From the NCBI GenBank assembly GCA_051954235.1, contig JBQCHY010000035.1:57815-121814 (forward strand): a stretch of DNA of 64,000 bases, read 5' to 3'. Of the stretch, positions 1-8,371 are shown piece by piece. The position numbers and the translations under genes are program-made. This DNA is from 62-47 sp051954235. Lineage in GTDB: Bacteria > Pseudomonadota > Alphaproteobacteria > Rhizobiales > Xanthobacteraceae. The first letter of the stretch is position 1. Each line of letters opens with the position of its first letter. The notes under the pieces are model-generated. The model was not told where the DNA came from. It ran no database searches and was given only the letters and a program-made list of their open reading frames with translations.

Positions 1-173
1 GGATGAACGAAACCATGGCGCCGGACGTGCAGACGGTGTTCGTTCCAGCCTCGGTGGGCGTTCGCCCGATCACCGCCACACTGGTGCGGCAGATCGCTGC
101 AATGGGCGGCGACGTTTCGGCCTTCGTTCCGGCGTCGGTCGCCGCCGATCTCAAGGCCAAGTTCAAGAGCTAA
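1..173 (+). CDS. coaD: Pantetheine-phosphate adenylyltransferase, 3' end (partial)
   Basis: The window opens inside this gene; the readable frame runs from position 3 and stops with TAA at 171-173. The last 57 or so residues include RPITATLVRQIA and a GGDVSAFVP stretch, which match the C-terminus of CoaD. The enzyme transfers AMP from ATP to 4'-phosphopantetheine in coenzyme A synthesis, in the cytoplasm. The N-terminal nucleotide-binding half lies outside the window. A cyclophilin gene follows 23 bases downstream on the same strand, so these may be cotranscribed. Confidence 0.85.
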   Translation, partial: MNETMAPDVQTVFVPASVGVRPITATLVRQIAAMGGDVSAFVPASVAADLKAKFKS

Positions 174-196
174 CCCTTCCTCCTTCCGGAGCCGAC

Positions 197-760
197 ATGA
201 TCCGCATTCTTGCCGTTGTCGCCGCGCTGATCTGCGCGGCTCCCGCCCTCGCACAACCGCTGCCCGCCAAGCTCGACAAGGCCAACGCCATCGTCATCGA
301 CAGCACCAAGGGCCGCATCGTCATCCAGCTTCGCCCCGACATCGCGCCGCAGCACGCCGAGCGGATCAAGCAACTGGCCCGCGAAGGATTCTACAACAAC
401 GTGCCGTTCCATCGGGTGATGGACGGCTTCATGGCGCAGACCGGTGACGGCCAGAACTTCAACGGCACCGGCGGATCGAAATATCCGAACCTCAAGGCCG
501 AATTCTCGCAGACGCCGTTCACGCGCGGCGTAGTCGGTATGGCGCGTCGCGGCGACAGCAACGACAGCGCCAATTCGCAGTTCTTTATCTGCCTCGGGGA
601 TGCATCGTTCCTCAACGGCAAGTACACCGTGATCGGCAACGTGGTGGCCGGCATGGATGTGGTCGACAAGTTGAAGAAAGCGCCTCCCGGCGTGCAGAGC
701 GGCGCCGTCACCGATCCCGACAAGATGGCGAAGGTGCAGGTCGCCTCCGACATCAAGTGA
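197..760 (+). CDS. ppiA: Periplasmic cyclophilin-type peptidyl-prolyl isomerase
   Basis: The protein has 187 residues. Residues 1-19 form a signal peptide (hydrophobic core, cleavage near ALA-QP), so the enzyme should act in the periplasm. The rest is a cyclophilin domain with the family hallmarks FHRVMDGFMAQTGD and NDSANSQFFIC. It catalyses cis-trans isomerisation of X-Pro bonds during protein folding. It is the secreted partner of the cytoplasmic cyclophilin at 1183-1650, from which one small secreted-protein gene separates it. Confidence 0.9.
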   Translation: MIRILAVVAALICAAPALAQPLPAKLDKANAIVIDSTKGRIVIQLRPDIAPQHAERIKQLAREGFYNNVPFHRVMDGFMAQTGDGQNFNGTGGSKYPNLKAEFSQTPFTRGVVGMARRGDSNDSANSQFFICLGDASFLNGKYTVIGNVVAGMDVVDKLKKAPPGVQSGAVTDPDKMAKVQVASDIK

Positions 761-769
761 CAAGAACCG

Positions 770-1207
770 ATGCGGCGACACGCTGCCATCGCTCTGATGC
801 TCGCCGCCATATCGTTTGGCGTCGGCCCGGGCGTCGCGGCGGCGCAGGAGCCGGGTGTCAGCAGTCTGAAAGAGATGTTCGCGGGGCTGAATGGCTGCTG
901 GCGCGCGCCCCGGTTGCCGAACGGCAATCCGGGCATGGAGATTACGGTTCTGGTCGCTTTCACGCGCGATGGTCGCATTCTGGGGCACCCGCGTATCACC
1001 TTCGAAACGAACGACGCCTCCGACGACGAGCGGCTGATCTACCGCACCGCGGTGATGGAAACGTTGCAGCGCTGCGTTCCGATGCCATTTATCCATGGCA
1101 TGGGCGACGCGGTCGCCGGGCGTCCGCTGACGCTGAAGTTTGACGATCGCCGAAATCACCTCAAACCAAACGAGAAGAGAGCATGGCTGACAACGACAAC
1201 ACTTTGA
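770..1207 (+). CDS. Small secreted protein, TonB/TolA C-terminal-like
   Basis: The protein has 145 residues, with a signal peptide of about 25 residues ending AAA-QE. The mature part carries a pattern like the TonB/TolA C-terminal domain: a GRILGHPRI strand, a helix containing YRTAVMETLQRC, then RPLTLKFDD. Two cysteines, in NGCW and QRCVP, could form a disulfide. Its 3' end overlaps the start of the cytoplasmic cyclophilin by 25 bases, so the two are probably cotranscribed. Function is not known; a periplasmic role is likely from the signal peptide. Confidence 0.7.
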   Translation: MRRHAAIALMLAAISFGVGPGVAAAQEPGVSSLKEMFAGLNGCWRAPRLPNGNPGMEITVLVAFTRDGRILGHPRITFETNDASDDERLIYRTAVMETLQRCVPMPFIHGMGDAVAGRPLTLKFDDRRNHLKPNEKRAWLTTTTL

Positions 1208-1650
1208 TCCTCGAAACCACCCAGGGCCCGGTCACCATCGAGATGCGCCCGGACCTCGCGCCGGGTCACGTCGCCCACATCAAGAAGCTGGTCCGCGAGG
1301 GCTTCTATGACGGCATCGTGTTTCACCGCGTGATCGAAGGCTTCATGGCCCAAACCGGCTGCCCGCACGGCACCGGCACCGGTGGTTCCAGCTATCCGAA
1401 CCTCAAGGCCGAATTCAACGCCGAGCCGCATGTGCGCGGCACGGCGTCGATGGCGCGGGCGGCGAGCCCGGACTCCGCCAATTCGCAGTTCTTCATCTGC
1501 TTCGACGACGCGCGTTTCCTCGACAAGCAGTACACTGTCTGGGGCAAGGTGACCTCGGGCATGGAGAACGTCGACAAGATCAAGCGCGGCGAGCCGGTGC
1601 AGAACCCCGACAAGATCGTCAAGGCGCGGATGGCCGCCGACGCCGCCTGA
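1183..1650 (+). CDS. ppiB: Cytoplasmic cyclophilin-type peptidyl-prolyl isomerase
   Basis: The protein has 155 residues and no signal peptide, the usual size of cytoplasmic PpiB. Motifs are FHRVIEGFMAQTG and SANSQFFICFDD, which contribute the active-site Arg, Phe and Gln of cyclophilins. It accelerates prolyl isomerisation in folding proteins. The ATG overlaps the end of the preceding gene. A perfect hairpin at 1676-1700 lies just after the stop and probably ends this transcript. Confidence 0.92.
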   Translation: MADNDNTLILETTQGPVTIEMRPDLAPGHVAHIKKLVREGFYDGIVFHRVIEGFMAQTGCPHGTGTGGSSYPNLKAEFNAEPHVRGTASMARAASPDSANSQFFICFDDARFLDKQYTVWGKVTSGMENVDKIKRGEPVQNPDKIVKARMAADAA

Positions 1651-1675
1651 GGTTTTTGACGTCCAACGAAGGTGC

Positions 1676-1700
1676 AATGGCCGGATAACCTCCGGCCATT
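1676..1700 (+). terminator. Hairpin after ppiB, probable terminator
   Basis: A perfect 10-bp inverted repeat (AATGGCCGGA / TCCGGCCATT) with a 5-base loop starts 26 bases after the ppiB stop and is followed by GACGTTT. The T run is short, so this may be a weak intrinsic terminator or a 3' stability hairpin. It separates the cyclophilin operon from queA-tgt. Confidence 0.6.
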
Positions 1701-1766
1701 GACGTTTCCGGCTTTGAGGGTCCAGTGATGGGGACAACCCCTCCCGTCTTATCGTTCAGTTGATCC

Positions 1767-2849
1767 ATGCGCACCGATCTTTTCGACTTTGAATTGCCGC
1801 CTGAGAGCATCGCCCTGCGGCCGGCACACCCGCGCGATGCCGCGCGCCTTCTCGTGGTGCAGCCCGGCACGGCATTGCAGGATCGTCGCGTATCCGATCT
1901 GGCGCAGGTGTTGCAGCCCGGCGATCAGCTTGTCGTCAACGACACCAAGGTCATTCCGGCGCAACTGGCGGGTCGGCGCATCGGTCGTGACGCCGAGCCG
2001 CGCATAGAAGCGACGCTGATCAAGCGCCTCGATGGTTCGCGCTGGCAGGCACTGGTGAAGCCCGCCAAGAAACTGATCGAGGGCGATACCATCCGCTTCG
2101 GCAACGAGGGCAGGGTGTGCCTGCTCGGCCATCTCGACGCCCAGGTGGAAGCCAAGGGTGACAACGGCGAGGTGACGCTGACGTTCTCGTTTCACGGTCC
2201 GACGCTGGACCAGGCTATCGCCGACGTCGGCGCGCCACCGCTGCCGCCCTACATCGCTTCGCGTCGGACGCCGGATGAGCAGGACAACAGCGACTATCAG
2301 ACCATGTTTGCGGTACACGAAGGTGCGGTGGCGGCGCCGACCGCCGGGCTGCATTTCACGCCGGCGCTGGAAGCCGCGTTGCAGGCGCGAGACATTGCGA
2401 TTCATCGCCTGACCTTGCATGTCGGCGCGGGAACGTTTTTGCCGGTCAAGGCCGACGACACGGCCGAGCACAAGATGCATTCCGAGTGGGGGACCATTTC
2501 GGAAGAAACTGCGTCGGCGCTGAATGCCGCGCGCGCGGCCGGCGGGCGCATCGCCGCGGTCGGCACCACGTCGCTGCGTTTGCTCGAAAGTGCGGCCGAT
2601 GCGGACGGCACCATCAAACCGTTCTCCGGCGAGACCGATATCTTCATCACGCCGGGCTATCGCTTCCGCGCCGTCGATGTGCTGATGACGAATTTCCATC
2701 TCCCGCGCTCGACACTGTTCATGCTGGTGTCGGCGTTCAGCGGTCTCGACACGATGAAGCAGGCTTATTCGCACGCGATTGCCAACGGCTATCGCTTCTA
2801 TTCGTATGGCGATGCCAGCCTGCTGTTTCCGGATTCCGCGAGCCGATGA
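1767..2849 (+). CDS. queA: S-adenosylmethionine:tRNA ribosyltransferase-isomerase
   Basis: The protein has 360 residues. QueA transfers and rearranges the ribosyl group of S-adenosylmethionine onto preQ1-modified tRNA, giving epoxyqueuosine at the wobble base of GUN anticodons. It begins MRTDLFDFELP and contains the family motifs VNDTKVIPA, AAPTAGLHFT, GAGTFLPV and TNFHLPRSTL. Its stop overlaps the tgt start (ATGA), so translation is coupled to the preceding step of the same pathway. Confidence 0.95.
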   Translation: MRTDLFDFELPPESIALRPAHPRDAARLLVVQPGTALQDRRVSDLAQVLQPGDQLVVNDTKVIPAQLAGRRIGRDAEPRIEATLIKRLDGSRWQALVKPAKKLIEGDTIRFGNEGRVCLLGHLDAQVEAKGDNGEVTLTFSFHGPTLDQAIADVGAPPLPPYIASRRTPDEQDNSDYQTMFAVHEGAVAAPTAGLHFTPALEAALQARDIAIHRLTLHVGAGTFLPVKADDTAEHKMHSEWGTISEETASALNAARAAGGRIAAVGTTSLRLLESAADADGTIKPFSGETDIFITPGYRFRAVDVLMTNFHLPRSTLFMLVSAFSGLDTMKQAYSHAIANGYRFYSYGDASLLFPDSASR

Positions 2850-3979
2850 CCGTCCCCAATCATTTCGAATTGCTCGGCCAAAGCGGCGACGCGCGTCTCG
2901 GCCGGTTGACGACGCCGCACGGGGTGGTGCGCACGCCCGCTTTTATGCCCGTCGGCACCGCGGGCGCGATGAAAGGCATTCACTGGCGCGAGATCCGCGA
3001 CAGCGGCGCCGATATCGTGCTCGGTAACACCTATCACCTGATGCTGCGGCCGGGCGCGGAGCGCATCGCCGCGCTTGGCGGTTTGCAGGTCTTCACCGGC
3101 TGGAACGGTCCGATGCTGACCGACTCCGGCGGCTTTCAGGTGATGTCGCTGGCGCAACTGCGCAAGGTCACGGAGCACGCCGTGACCTTCCGCTCGCATA
3201 TCGACGGCGCCAGTGTCGTACTGTCGCCGGAGCGTGCCATCGAGGTGCAACGATTGCTCGGCTCCGACATCGCCATGCAACTCGACGAATGCGTGCGGCT
3301 ACCGGCGGAGCGCGCCGATATCGAACGCGCGATGCAACTGTCGCTGCGCTGGGCCGAGCGCTGCAAGCGTGCATTCGAAAACGCGCCGCAAGGCCACATG
3401 CTGTTCGGCATCGTGCAGGGCGGTGACGTGCCAGCGCTACGGCACGCCAGTGCGCGCGGTCTCGTCGATCTCGGCTTTCACGGCTATGCCATCGGTGGCC
3501 TCGCGGTGGGCGAGCCGCAAGAGGTCATGCTGCGGATGATCGAGGAGACGGCGCCGCATCTGCCGCAGGATCGGCCGCGTTATCTGATGGGCGTCGGCAC
3601 GCCGGATGATCTGCTGCACGCCATCGCGCGCGGCATCGACATGTTCGACTGCGTGCTGCCGACCCGCAACGGGCGTCATGGATTGGCATTCACGCGGCAC
3701 GGGCCGGTGAATTTGCGTAACGCCCGACACGCCGACGATCCGCGCCCGCTCGACGAGAAAAGCCCGTGGCCTGCCACCAATGGCTATTCGCGAGCCTATC
3801 TGCATCACCTGATCAAGTCGGGCGAAGCCCTTGGCGCGATGCTCTTGTCCGAGATCAATATTGCTTATTATCAGAGCCTGATGCAGGGCGCGCGCGATGC
3901 GATCGCGCGGGGTGCGTTCGCCGATTTCAGTACCGGGGTGCGTGAGGCATGGCAGCGCGGCGATCTTGCGCCGCGATAG
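2846..3979 (+). CDS. tgt: Queuine/preQ1 tRNA-guanine transglycosylase, zinc-ligand Cys missing
   Basis: The protein has 377 residues from the ATG that overlaps the queA stop. Tgt swaps guanine 34 for preQ1 in tRNAs with GUN anticodons. The base-recognition segment DSGGFQVMSL and the region FDCVLPTRNGRHG with the catalytic Asp are present. In the usual bacterial enzyme a C-x-C-x2-C motif sits just before YSRAYLHHL and, with a His, binds zinc. Here that stretch reads KSPWPATNGYSRAYLHHL, so all three cysteines are absent while the His segment remains. A longer frame opens upstream inside queA, but the overlap start gives the standard length. Confidence 0.92.
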   Translation: MTVPNHFELLGQSGDARLGRLTTPHGVVRTPAFMPVGTAGAMKGIHWREIRDSGADIVLGNTYHLMLRPGAERIAALGGLQVFTGWNGPMLTDSGGFQVMSLAQLRKVTEHAVTFRSHIDGASVVLSPERAIEVQRLLGSDIAMQLDECVRLPAERADIERAMQLSLRWAERCKRAFENAPQGHMLFGIVQGGDVPALRHASARGLVDLGFHGYAIGGLAVGEPQEVMLRMIEETAPHLPQDRPRYLMGVGTPDDLLHAIARGIDMFDCVLPTRNGRHGLAFTRHGPVNLRNARHADDPRPLDEKSPWPATNGYSRAYLHHLIKSGEALGAMLLSEINIAYYQSLMQGARDAIARGAFADFSTGVREAWQRGDLAPR

Positions 3980-4011
3980 GCGACGCATTTCCCGCGACCA
4001 CCTTGCTCAAT

Positions 4012-4227
4012 TCAATTGCAGACGATGGCCTTGAAAGAGTGCTCGGTCACGAAGCCGTAGCCGCAGGTGTCGCACGTCCACAGATAGCTGACGGCGTTAT
4101 CCGAGAGGAAGGCCGAGGCTTCGGCGGCAATCATCGAGTCGGCGCAAACCGGGCAGGTCGGCAATTCACGCTCGCGCGGCGCGGCATGAACCGGGGTGGT
4201 CGACAGGGATTCCGCAATGGCTGGCAT
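4012..4227 (-). CDS. Small zinc-ribbon protein
   Basis: The protein has 71 residues starting MPAIAESL; a GGAG ribosome site lies just upstream of the ATG at 4227, which I prefer to a longer frame opening at 4296. Two CxxC knuckles (CPVC and CDTC), about 27 residues apart, suggest a four-cysteine zinc ribbon. It lies convergent to tgt. Partner and role are unknown; small proteins of this kind are common in Bradyrhizobiaceae. Confidence 0.7.
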   Translation of the reverse strand: MPAIAESLSTTPVHAAPRERELPTCPVCADSMIAAEASAFLSDNAVSYLWTCDTCGYGFVTEHSFKAIVCN

Positions 4228-4444
4228 CGTGATCTCCTCTGTTGCTGATTTGCGCTGACAGGATACACCGCGATGTTTGACGATGTCGCAACGCAAATGC
4301 GTTGGTTTTACGATTTCTAATGCAGTCTCACTGCGATGCAGCGAATGTGAATGCTCGTGATTGCTGCTTGCGCGAACTACGTTGCGTCACGTATCTGAGC
4401 CGGAAGCCGCTATCGACTCCACTTGACCAGAACAGGACTCGACA

Positions 4445-4684
4445 ATGTCGCAACCACCACGGCGTCCTCGCACCCTGAACGACGCGCGCACCGAAGCGGA
4501 AGCCGCGTTCAAAAAGGCGACCGCGAAGGTCGCCGCACCACTGCCTCAACAGGCCGTGATCCCCGGCGTGAAGGAGCAGGTGACGTTACGGATCGATCAG
4601 GACGTATTGGAATACTTCCGGGAAGACGGTCCCGGTTGGCAAGAGCGGATCAATGCCGCGCTGCGCAAGGCGGCGGGCAAATAG
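4445..4684 (+). CDS. BrnA-like antitoxin, without an adjacent toxin
   Basis: The protein has 79 residues. The C-terminal half, with VTLRIDQDVLEYFREDGPGWQERINAAL in two adjoining blocks, resembles the ribbon-helix-helix region of BrnA antitoxins, which bind DNA and neutralise the RNase BrnT. No BrnT-like frame is present on either side: upstream is a zinc-ribbon gene on the other strand and downstream a convergent transporter gene. It is either an orphan regulator or a paralogue acting elsewhere. Confidence 0.65.
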   Translation: MSQPPRRPRTLNDARTEAEAAFKKATAKVAAPLPQQAVIPGVKEQVTLRIDQDVLEYFREDGPGWQERINAALRKAAGK

Positions 4685-4690
4685 TCCGCA

Positions 4691-5608
4691 TCAGGTGGCG
4701 GTGCGCGGCTCGGCGGGACTGCGCAGGTTCAGCAGGTTGCCGCTGAGGATCATGGCCGCGCCGAGCACGGTCAGCAGATCCATCCGTTCGGCGTAGAGCA
4801 GCCAGCCGGCCAGCGCGGTGAGCGGCACACGAAGGAAATCCATCGGCACCACGATGGTCGCGTCGGCATAGAGCATCGCCCGCGCCATGCAGTAGTGCGA
4901 GAACGTGCCGCAGAATGCGACGACGAGAAGCCAGCCCCATGTCGTCGCGCTCGGCCAGGTCCAGACCGCCAGGGCGGGAACGAATCCGGCGATCGATTGC
5001 ACCACGGTCATCCAGAAGATGATCTGGAGTGAGGTGTCGGTGCGGGTTAGCGACTTCACCATGGCGATCGAGATGCCGAAGGCGACCGCGGCAAGCAGCG
5101 CGATGAGTTGTCCGACATTGACCGCGCTGAGCCCGGGCCGGACGATGACGATGACGCCGATCAGCCCGAGGACGACGGCGAGAATCTTCCCGCCATTCAT
5201 TCGCTCGCTGAGGAAGGCAGTGGCCAGGATGGCGGTCCAAATCGGCGTGGTGAACTCGATGGCGACCACTTCGCCGAGCGGAATCAGCGTCAGAGCCAGG
5301 AACCAGCCGAGTTGCGCGCCGTAATGCACCAGGTTGCGGACGATATGCTGGGACGGGCGCCGGGTGCGCAGGCGAGACAACCCGCCGGCGCGGTAGACCA
5401 GCGGCAGCAACAGCACGAAGCCGATGGCCGAACGAAATTCCATCACCTGAAAGACGTTCAGCTCGCGCAGTGCTTCGCGCCCGGCCACGGCGATTACCAG
5501 CAATTGTAGAAGCCAACCGGCCATCCACATCGCGGCTTTCGGTGTCGAGGGTTGAGGAGGCATAAGCGGAACCGGCGATGGAGAGCGGACGATGTCGGAG
5601 GCGATCAT
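4691..5608 (-). CDS. EamA/DMT-family inner-membrane transporter
   Basis: The protein has 305 residues and about ten hydrophobic segments arranged as two EamA repeats, typical of drug/metabolite exporters. The N-terminal repeat begins near MWMAGWLLQLLVIAVAG and contains EFTTPIWTAILA; the second contains VPMDFLRVPLTALAGWLL. Substrate cannot be predicted. The start is uncertain: ATG at 5608 has a distant GGAGG, and an internal ATG at 5563 would give 290 residues. It converges with the BrnA-like gene. Confidence 0.85.
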   Translation of the reverse strand: MIASDIVRSPSPVPLMPPQPSTPKAAMWMAGWLLQLLVIAVAGREALRELNVFQVMEFRSAIGFVLLLPLVYRAGGLSRLRTRRPSQHIVRNLVHYGAQLGWFLALTLIPLGEVVAIEFTTPIWTAILATAFLSERMNGGKILAVVLGLIGVIVIVRPGLSAVNVGQLIALLAAVAFGISIAMVKSLTRTDTSLQIIFWMTVVQSIAGFVPALAVWTWPSATTWGWLLVVAFCGTFSHYCMARAMLYADATIVVPMDFLRVPLTALAGWLLYAERMDLLTVLGAAMILSGNLLNLRSPAEPRTAT

Positions 5609-5703
5609 CTACCACGCGTCCTCCGCCGATGCCCGCATGCAATCATGCGTCTGCTGGCGCATGCTGCCTATATCGCTCGGAATTCGCGGAAAAACGTGTC
5701 CGC

Positions 5704-6204
5704 TCAGGACCGCGAGAGCGAGATCGATGCGCTCCTGAAGGCGCCCTCGGAGCGGATGGTCACGCGCTGCTTGTTGCCGGTCGTCGTCATGGACAGATTG
5801 GCAGTGAAGGAAGGAGCGCTGACGACGACATCGAAATGGCCGCCTTGCGCCTTGCCTTGCAGGCTGCCGCTGACATTCCGGCTGGATTCATTCCAGTTGC
5901 CGGAGAGCACGCCGCCCTTGGCGATCACGTTGCTCTTGAGGTCGAATTTGTAGCTGTCGCTGGCGCAGGTCAGTGTCTGGTTGAGGCCGGTGCCGTCACC
6001 GCTGACGGCATAGGTGGCGCGGCAGCGGATGCGTTCGCTCTGTCCGTTGTCGAGTGCGACGGTGCCGCTTCCGGACCAGACGCCCGCCATGCCGGAAAAT
6101 GCCCCGGGGGATTGTGCCGTCGCGACGGACCCAAGGCTGAGCAACGCCGCAGCTGCGGCGATCAATCCCAAAGCCACACTTCGACGTTTCACCCCGGTTG
6201 CCAT
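5704..6204 (-). CDS. Secreted protein of unknown function
   Basis: The protein has 166 residues, starting MATGVKRRSVAL, with a signal peptide of about 30 residues (cleavage near TAQS). The mature chain is rich in Ser, Gly and Thr with alternating polar and hydrophobic residues, suggesting an all-beta fold. Two cysteines, in RCRAT and LTCAS, could pair. It follows another small secreted-protein gene by about 20 bases on the same strand, and the two probably form an operon. No family recognised. Confidence 0.7.
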   Translation of the reverse strand: MATGVKRRSVALGLIAAAAALLSLGSVATAQSPGAFSGMAGVWSGSGTVALDNGQSERIRCRATYAVSGDGTGLNQTLTCASDSYKFDLKSNVIAKGGVLSGNWNESSRNVSGSLQGKAQGGHFDVVVSAPSFTANLSMTTTGNKQRVTIRSEGAFRSASISLSRS

Positions 6205-6223
6205 TTGGTTGTTCCTGTTTTCG

Positions 6224-6583
6224 TTATTGACGCGAAGCCTGCCAATTGCCGCTGCAGGGGATGCCGCCGGACGCGCCGTTCCATTTGCCGGAGCCTGCGT
6301 TGCCACTGAGTTGGCCGTTGGCATAAGCGCCCTGGAACGACACCTTGACCAGACCCGCAGGACCAACTTTGCCTGAGATATCTGCGCCCGGGGCAGTGAT
6401 CTTGCCGTCGGTCACGGTGAGCGGGTATTGCGTCGTCGGTTCGCAATTACCGGACTTGGTGACGATGGTGACGCTCCATTGCCCGTCGTAAGGGGTCTGT
6501 GCCTGAACTGACGTGGCGGCGACGATGGCAGCGCTGGCGATAGTGGCGAAGGAAAGGCAAGCGTGCAGGCGGCGAAAACGCAT
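6224..6583 (-). CDS. Small secreted protein
   Basis: The protein has 119 residues, with a signal peptide ending near VQAQT. The mature part opens YDGQWSV and contains a Gly-rich segment GNAGSGKWNG. Such YDGxW openings recur in small extracytoplasmic beta proteins of Bradyrhizobiaceae. Two cysteines, in GNCEP and IPCSG, may form a disulfide. It is first in a probable two-gene operon with the gene at 5704-6204 and is the last backbone gene before the island. Function unknown. Confidence 0.7.
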   Translation of the reverse strand: MRFRRLHACLSFATIASAAIVAATSVQAQTPYDGQWSVTIVTKSGNCEPTTQYPLTVTDGKITAPGADISGKVGPAGLVKVSFQGAYANGQLSGNAGSGKWNGASGGIPCSGNWQASRQ

Positions 6584-6755
6584 GAATCAAATTCCCCGAT
6601 GGCGTGATGGGCGGGCTTATTCCGGAGCAATGTGTCCAAAGTTTGCTGCAACGCCGCATCGGGTCTTCTAGCCATCCGATTATAAACAATCGGTAAGGAC
6701 AAAGGTTCCCGCCGTGAAACAGTCGGATTAAATTCCTTCGGCAGAATTCCTGGAT

Positions 6756-6802
6756 ATGGTGAGCGCGGAGGGACTCGAACCCTCGACCCCATGATTAAAA
6801 GT
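6756..6802 (-). repeat. Left attachment site (3' fragment of tRNA-Lys)
   Basis: These 47 bases are identical to 41857-41903, the 3' part of the intact tRNA-Lys gene including the encoded CCA, T arm and anticodon loop. After one mismatch (T for C) five more bases, ACGTG, match. The fragment lacks the 5' half of the tRNA and cannot be functional. It marks the distal end of the island. Confidence 0.9.
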
Positions 6803-6935
6803 TACGTGTATAGTCAGCTTGTAAATCGATGTGCTCGTTAAATAATCTCCGTAATCACCTTTAATATACTGTTATATTGGGCTTTCTCGTTCGTTCCTGC
6901 GAATTCTTGATCATTCCCAGAATAGGCTCTATTGT

Positions 6936-6958
6936 GTGTGCATAGCGTGTGCATAATG
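6936..6958 (+). repeat. GTGTGCAT direct repeats, possible integrase arm sites
   Basis: GTGTGCAT occurs at 6936-6943 and again at 6947-6954, the second extended to GTGTGCATAATG. The copies are 11 bp apart, about one helical turn. The same octamer pair with the same 11-bp spacing occurs near the right end at 41780-41798. Placement just inside both attachment cores suggests arm-type binding sites for the integrase. They lie immediately before the integrase start. Confidence 0.55.
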
Positions 6959-6999
6959 ATCTTATGTTTTTGTGCGCACGAGGTTGGGCAGGGCAGGTG

Positions 7000-8244
7000 A
7001 TGAAGATCAGCAAAAGCCGGATCGACCAGATGAAGCCCGGCGAGATCATGGCGGATGGTGAGATCAAGGGTTTCGTCGCGCGTAAGCTATCGAGCGGCAA
7101 AGTGACGTTCGGCTATCGCTACCGAGATGCAGCGGGGAAGCAGAAGTGGCATGGCTTAGGGCTGATGGGTTCGATCACAGCCGAGCAGGCTCGGATACTC
7201 GCCAAGAAACGGGCCGGCGAGGTGGCGGACGGTCGAGATCCGTCAGCGGAACGCATGGCGGCAAGGCAAGAGGCGGCCAGGGCCAGTCGGGCAGCATTAA
7301 ATACCGTCAATACCATTCTTGATGATTTCGTGAAACGCTACGCCAGCAAACTCCGGAGCGAGGACCAGATTACGTTTGCTTTGGACCGCTACGTCCGGCC
7401 ACGGATCGGGGAAAGCTCCATCTACGAATTGAAGCGCCGGCAGATCGTCGAAATGTTGGATGCGGTGGAGGACAAGGCCGGGCCGGTGATGGCGGATCGT
7501 GTGCTGGCCCACATCCGGAAGGCATTCAACTGGCAGGCAGCGCGGGATGATGATTTCCTGTCACCGATCGTTCGGGGGATGGCGCGGACTAAGCCCAAGG
7601 AGCGAGCACGGCAACGTGTCCTGACCGACGACGAGATCCGAGATATCTGGCAGGCACTGGAAACCGCTGACGTTCCATTCTGTTATCCGCGCTACGTCAA
7701 GATGTTGCTGCTCACCATGACGCGGCGTAACGAATCTGCGGACATGAGCGGTGCCGAGATCGAGGGAGATCTGTGGACTATTCCGGGCGAGCGCTACAAG
7801 ACTAAGTTGGATCACGTCATTCCCCTATCGTCTGACGCGAAAGCTCTGATCGGCACCAAGCCGAAGGATTTCAAGGGCAGCAACTGGTTTGTGTTTTCGA
7901 CGACGGATGGCATGCGACCGTTCAGCGGCTTCAGCAAGGCGAAGGCCATTTTAGATGCCGAGGTCGCCAAGCTGCGCAAGGCCGAAGGTCGGCCGAAGAT
8001 GCCGCGATGGACACTGCACGATCTACGGCGCACCGCGCGCACTCTGATGAGTCGCGCCAAGGTACCGGAAGATTATGCCGAACGCGCCATGGGGCACGTT
8101 ATTGCCGGTGTACGTGGTACGTATGATCGCTATTCCTTTTTGGAGGAAAAGCGTGAGGCATTCGAGAAATTGGCGGGCCTCATTGTGATCATTCTCACGC
8201 CGTCCACTGATAATATTATCCAGCTTTCGAGTGCTTCGAACTGA
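7000..8244 (+). CDS. Tyrosine integrase of the island
   Basis: The protein has 414 residues from ATG 7000; a longer frame from GTG 6949 would overlap the repeats. The N-terminal part resembles the DUF4102 arm-binding domain of tRNA-targeting integrases (GFVARKL, YRYRDAAGKQKWHGLG). A core-binding helical region follows, then the catalytic domain with MTRRNE (first Arg), HDLRRT (HxxR), MGH and the Tyr in YDRYS. It should catalyse site-specific recombination between the tRNA-Lys site and the element. No excisionase gene adjoins it. The C-terminal 20 residues are hydrophobic and beyond the usual end of the fold. Confidence 0.93.
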   Translation: MKISKSRIDQMKPGEIMADGEIKGFVARKLSSGKVTFGYRYRDAAGKQKWHGLGLMGSITAEQARILAKKRAGEVADGRDPSAERMAARQEAARASRAALNTVNTILDDFVKRYASKLRSEDQITFALDRYVRPRIGESSIYELKRRQIVEMLDAVEDKAGPVMADRVLAHIRKAFNWQAARDDDFLSPIVRGMARTKPKERARQRVLTDDEIRDIWQALETADVPFCYPRYVKMLLLTMTRRNESADMSGAEIEGDLWTIPGERYKTKLDHVIPLSSDAKALIGTKPKDFKGSNWFVFSTTDGMRPFSGFSKAKAILDAEVAKLRKAEGRPKMPRWTLHDLRRTARTLMSRAKVPEDYAERAMGHVIAGVRGTYDRYSFLEEKREAFEKLAGLIVIILTPSTDNIIQLSSASN

Positions 8245-8371
8245 AACTGTCGAAGAATTATGGGGGGATCAATTTTTATCTCCACGGTCTAAACGACCCA
8301 CCCCCAGTGTCATCGACACGCTTCTTTATATTTATGTCGTTCAGGTCATTGGCGTGGTATTGATAAGATAT

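Noticed and set aside
6749..6840. A second functional tRNA-Lys at the left end
   Set aside because: Only the 3' part is present; the D arm and acceptor 5' strand are missing, so it is an attachment-site remnant.
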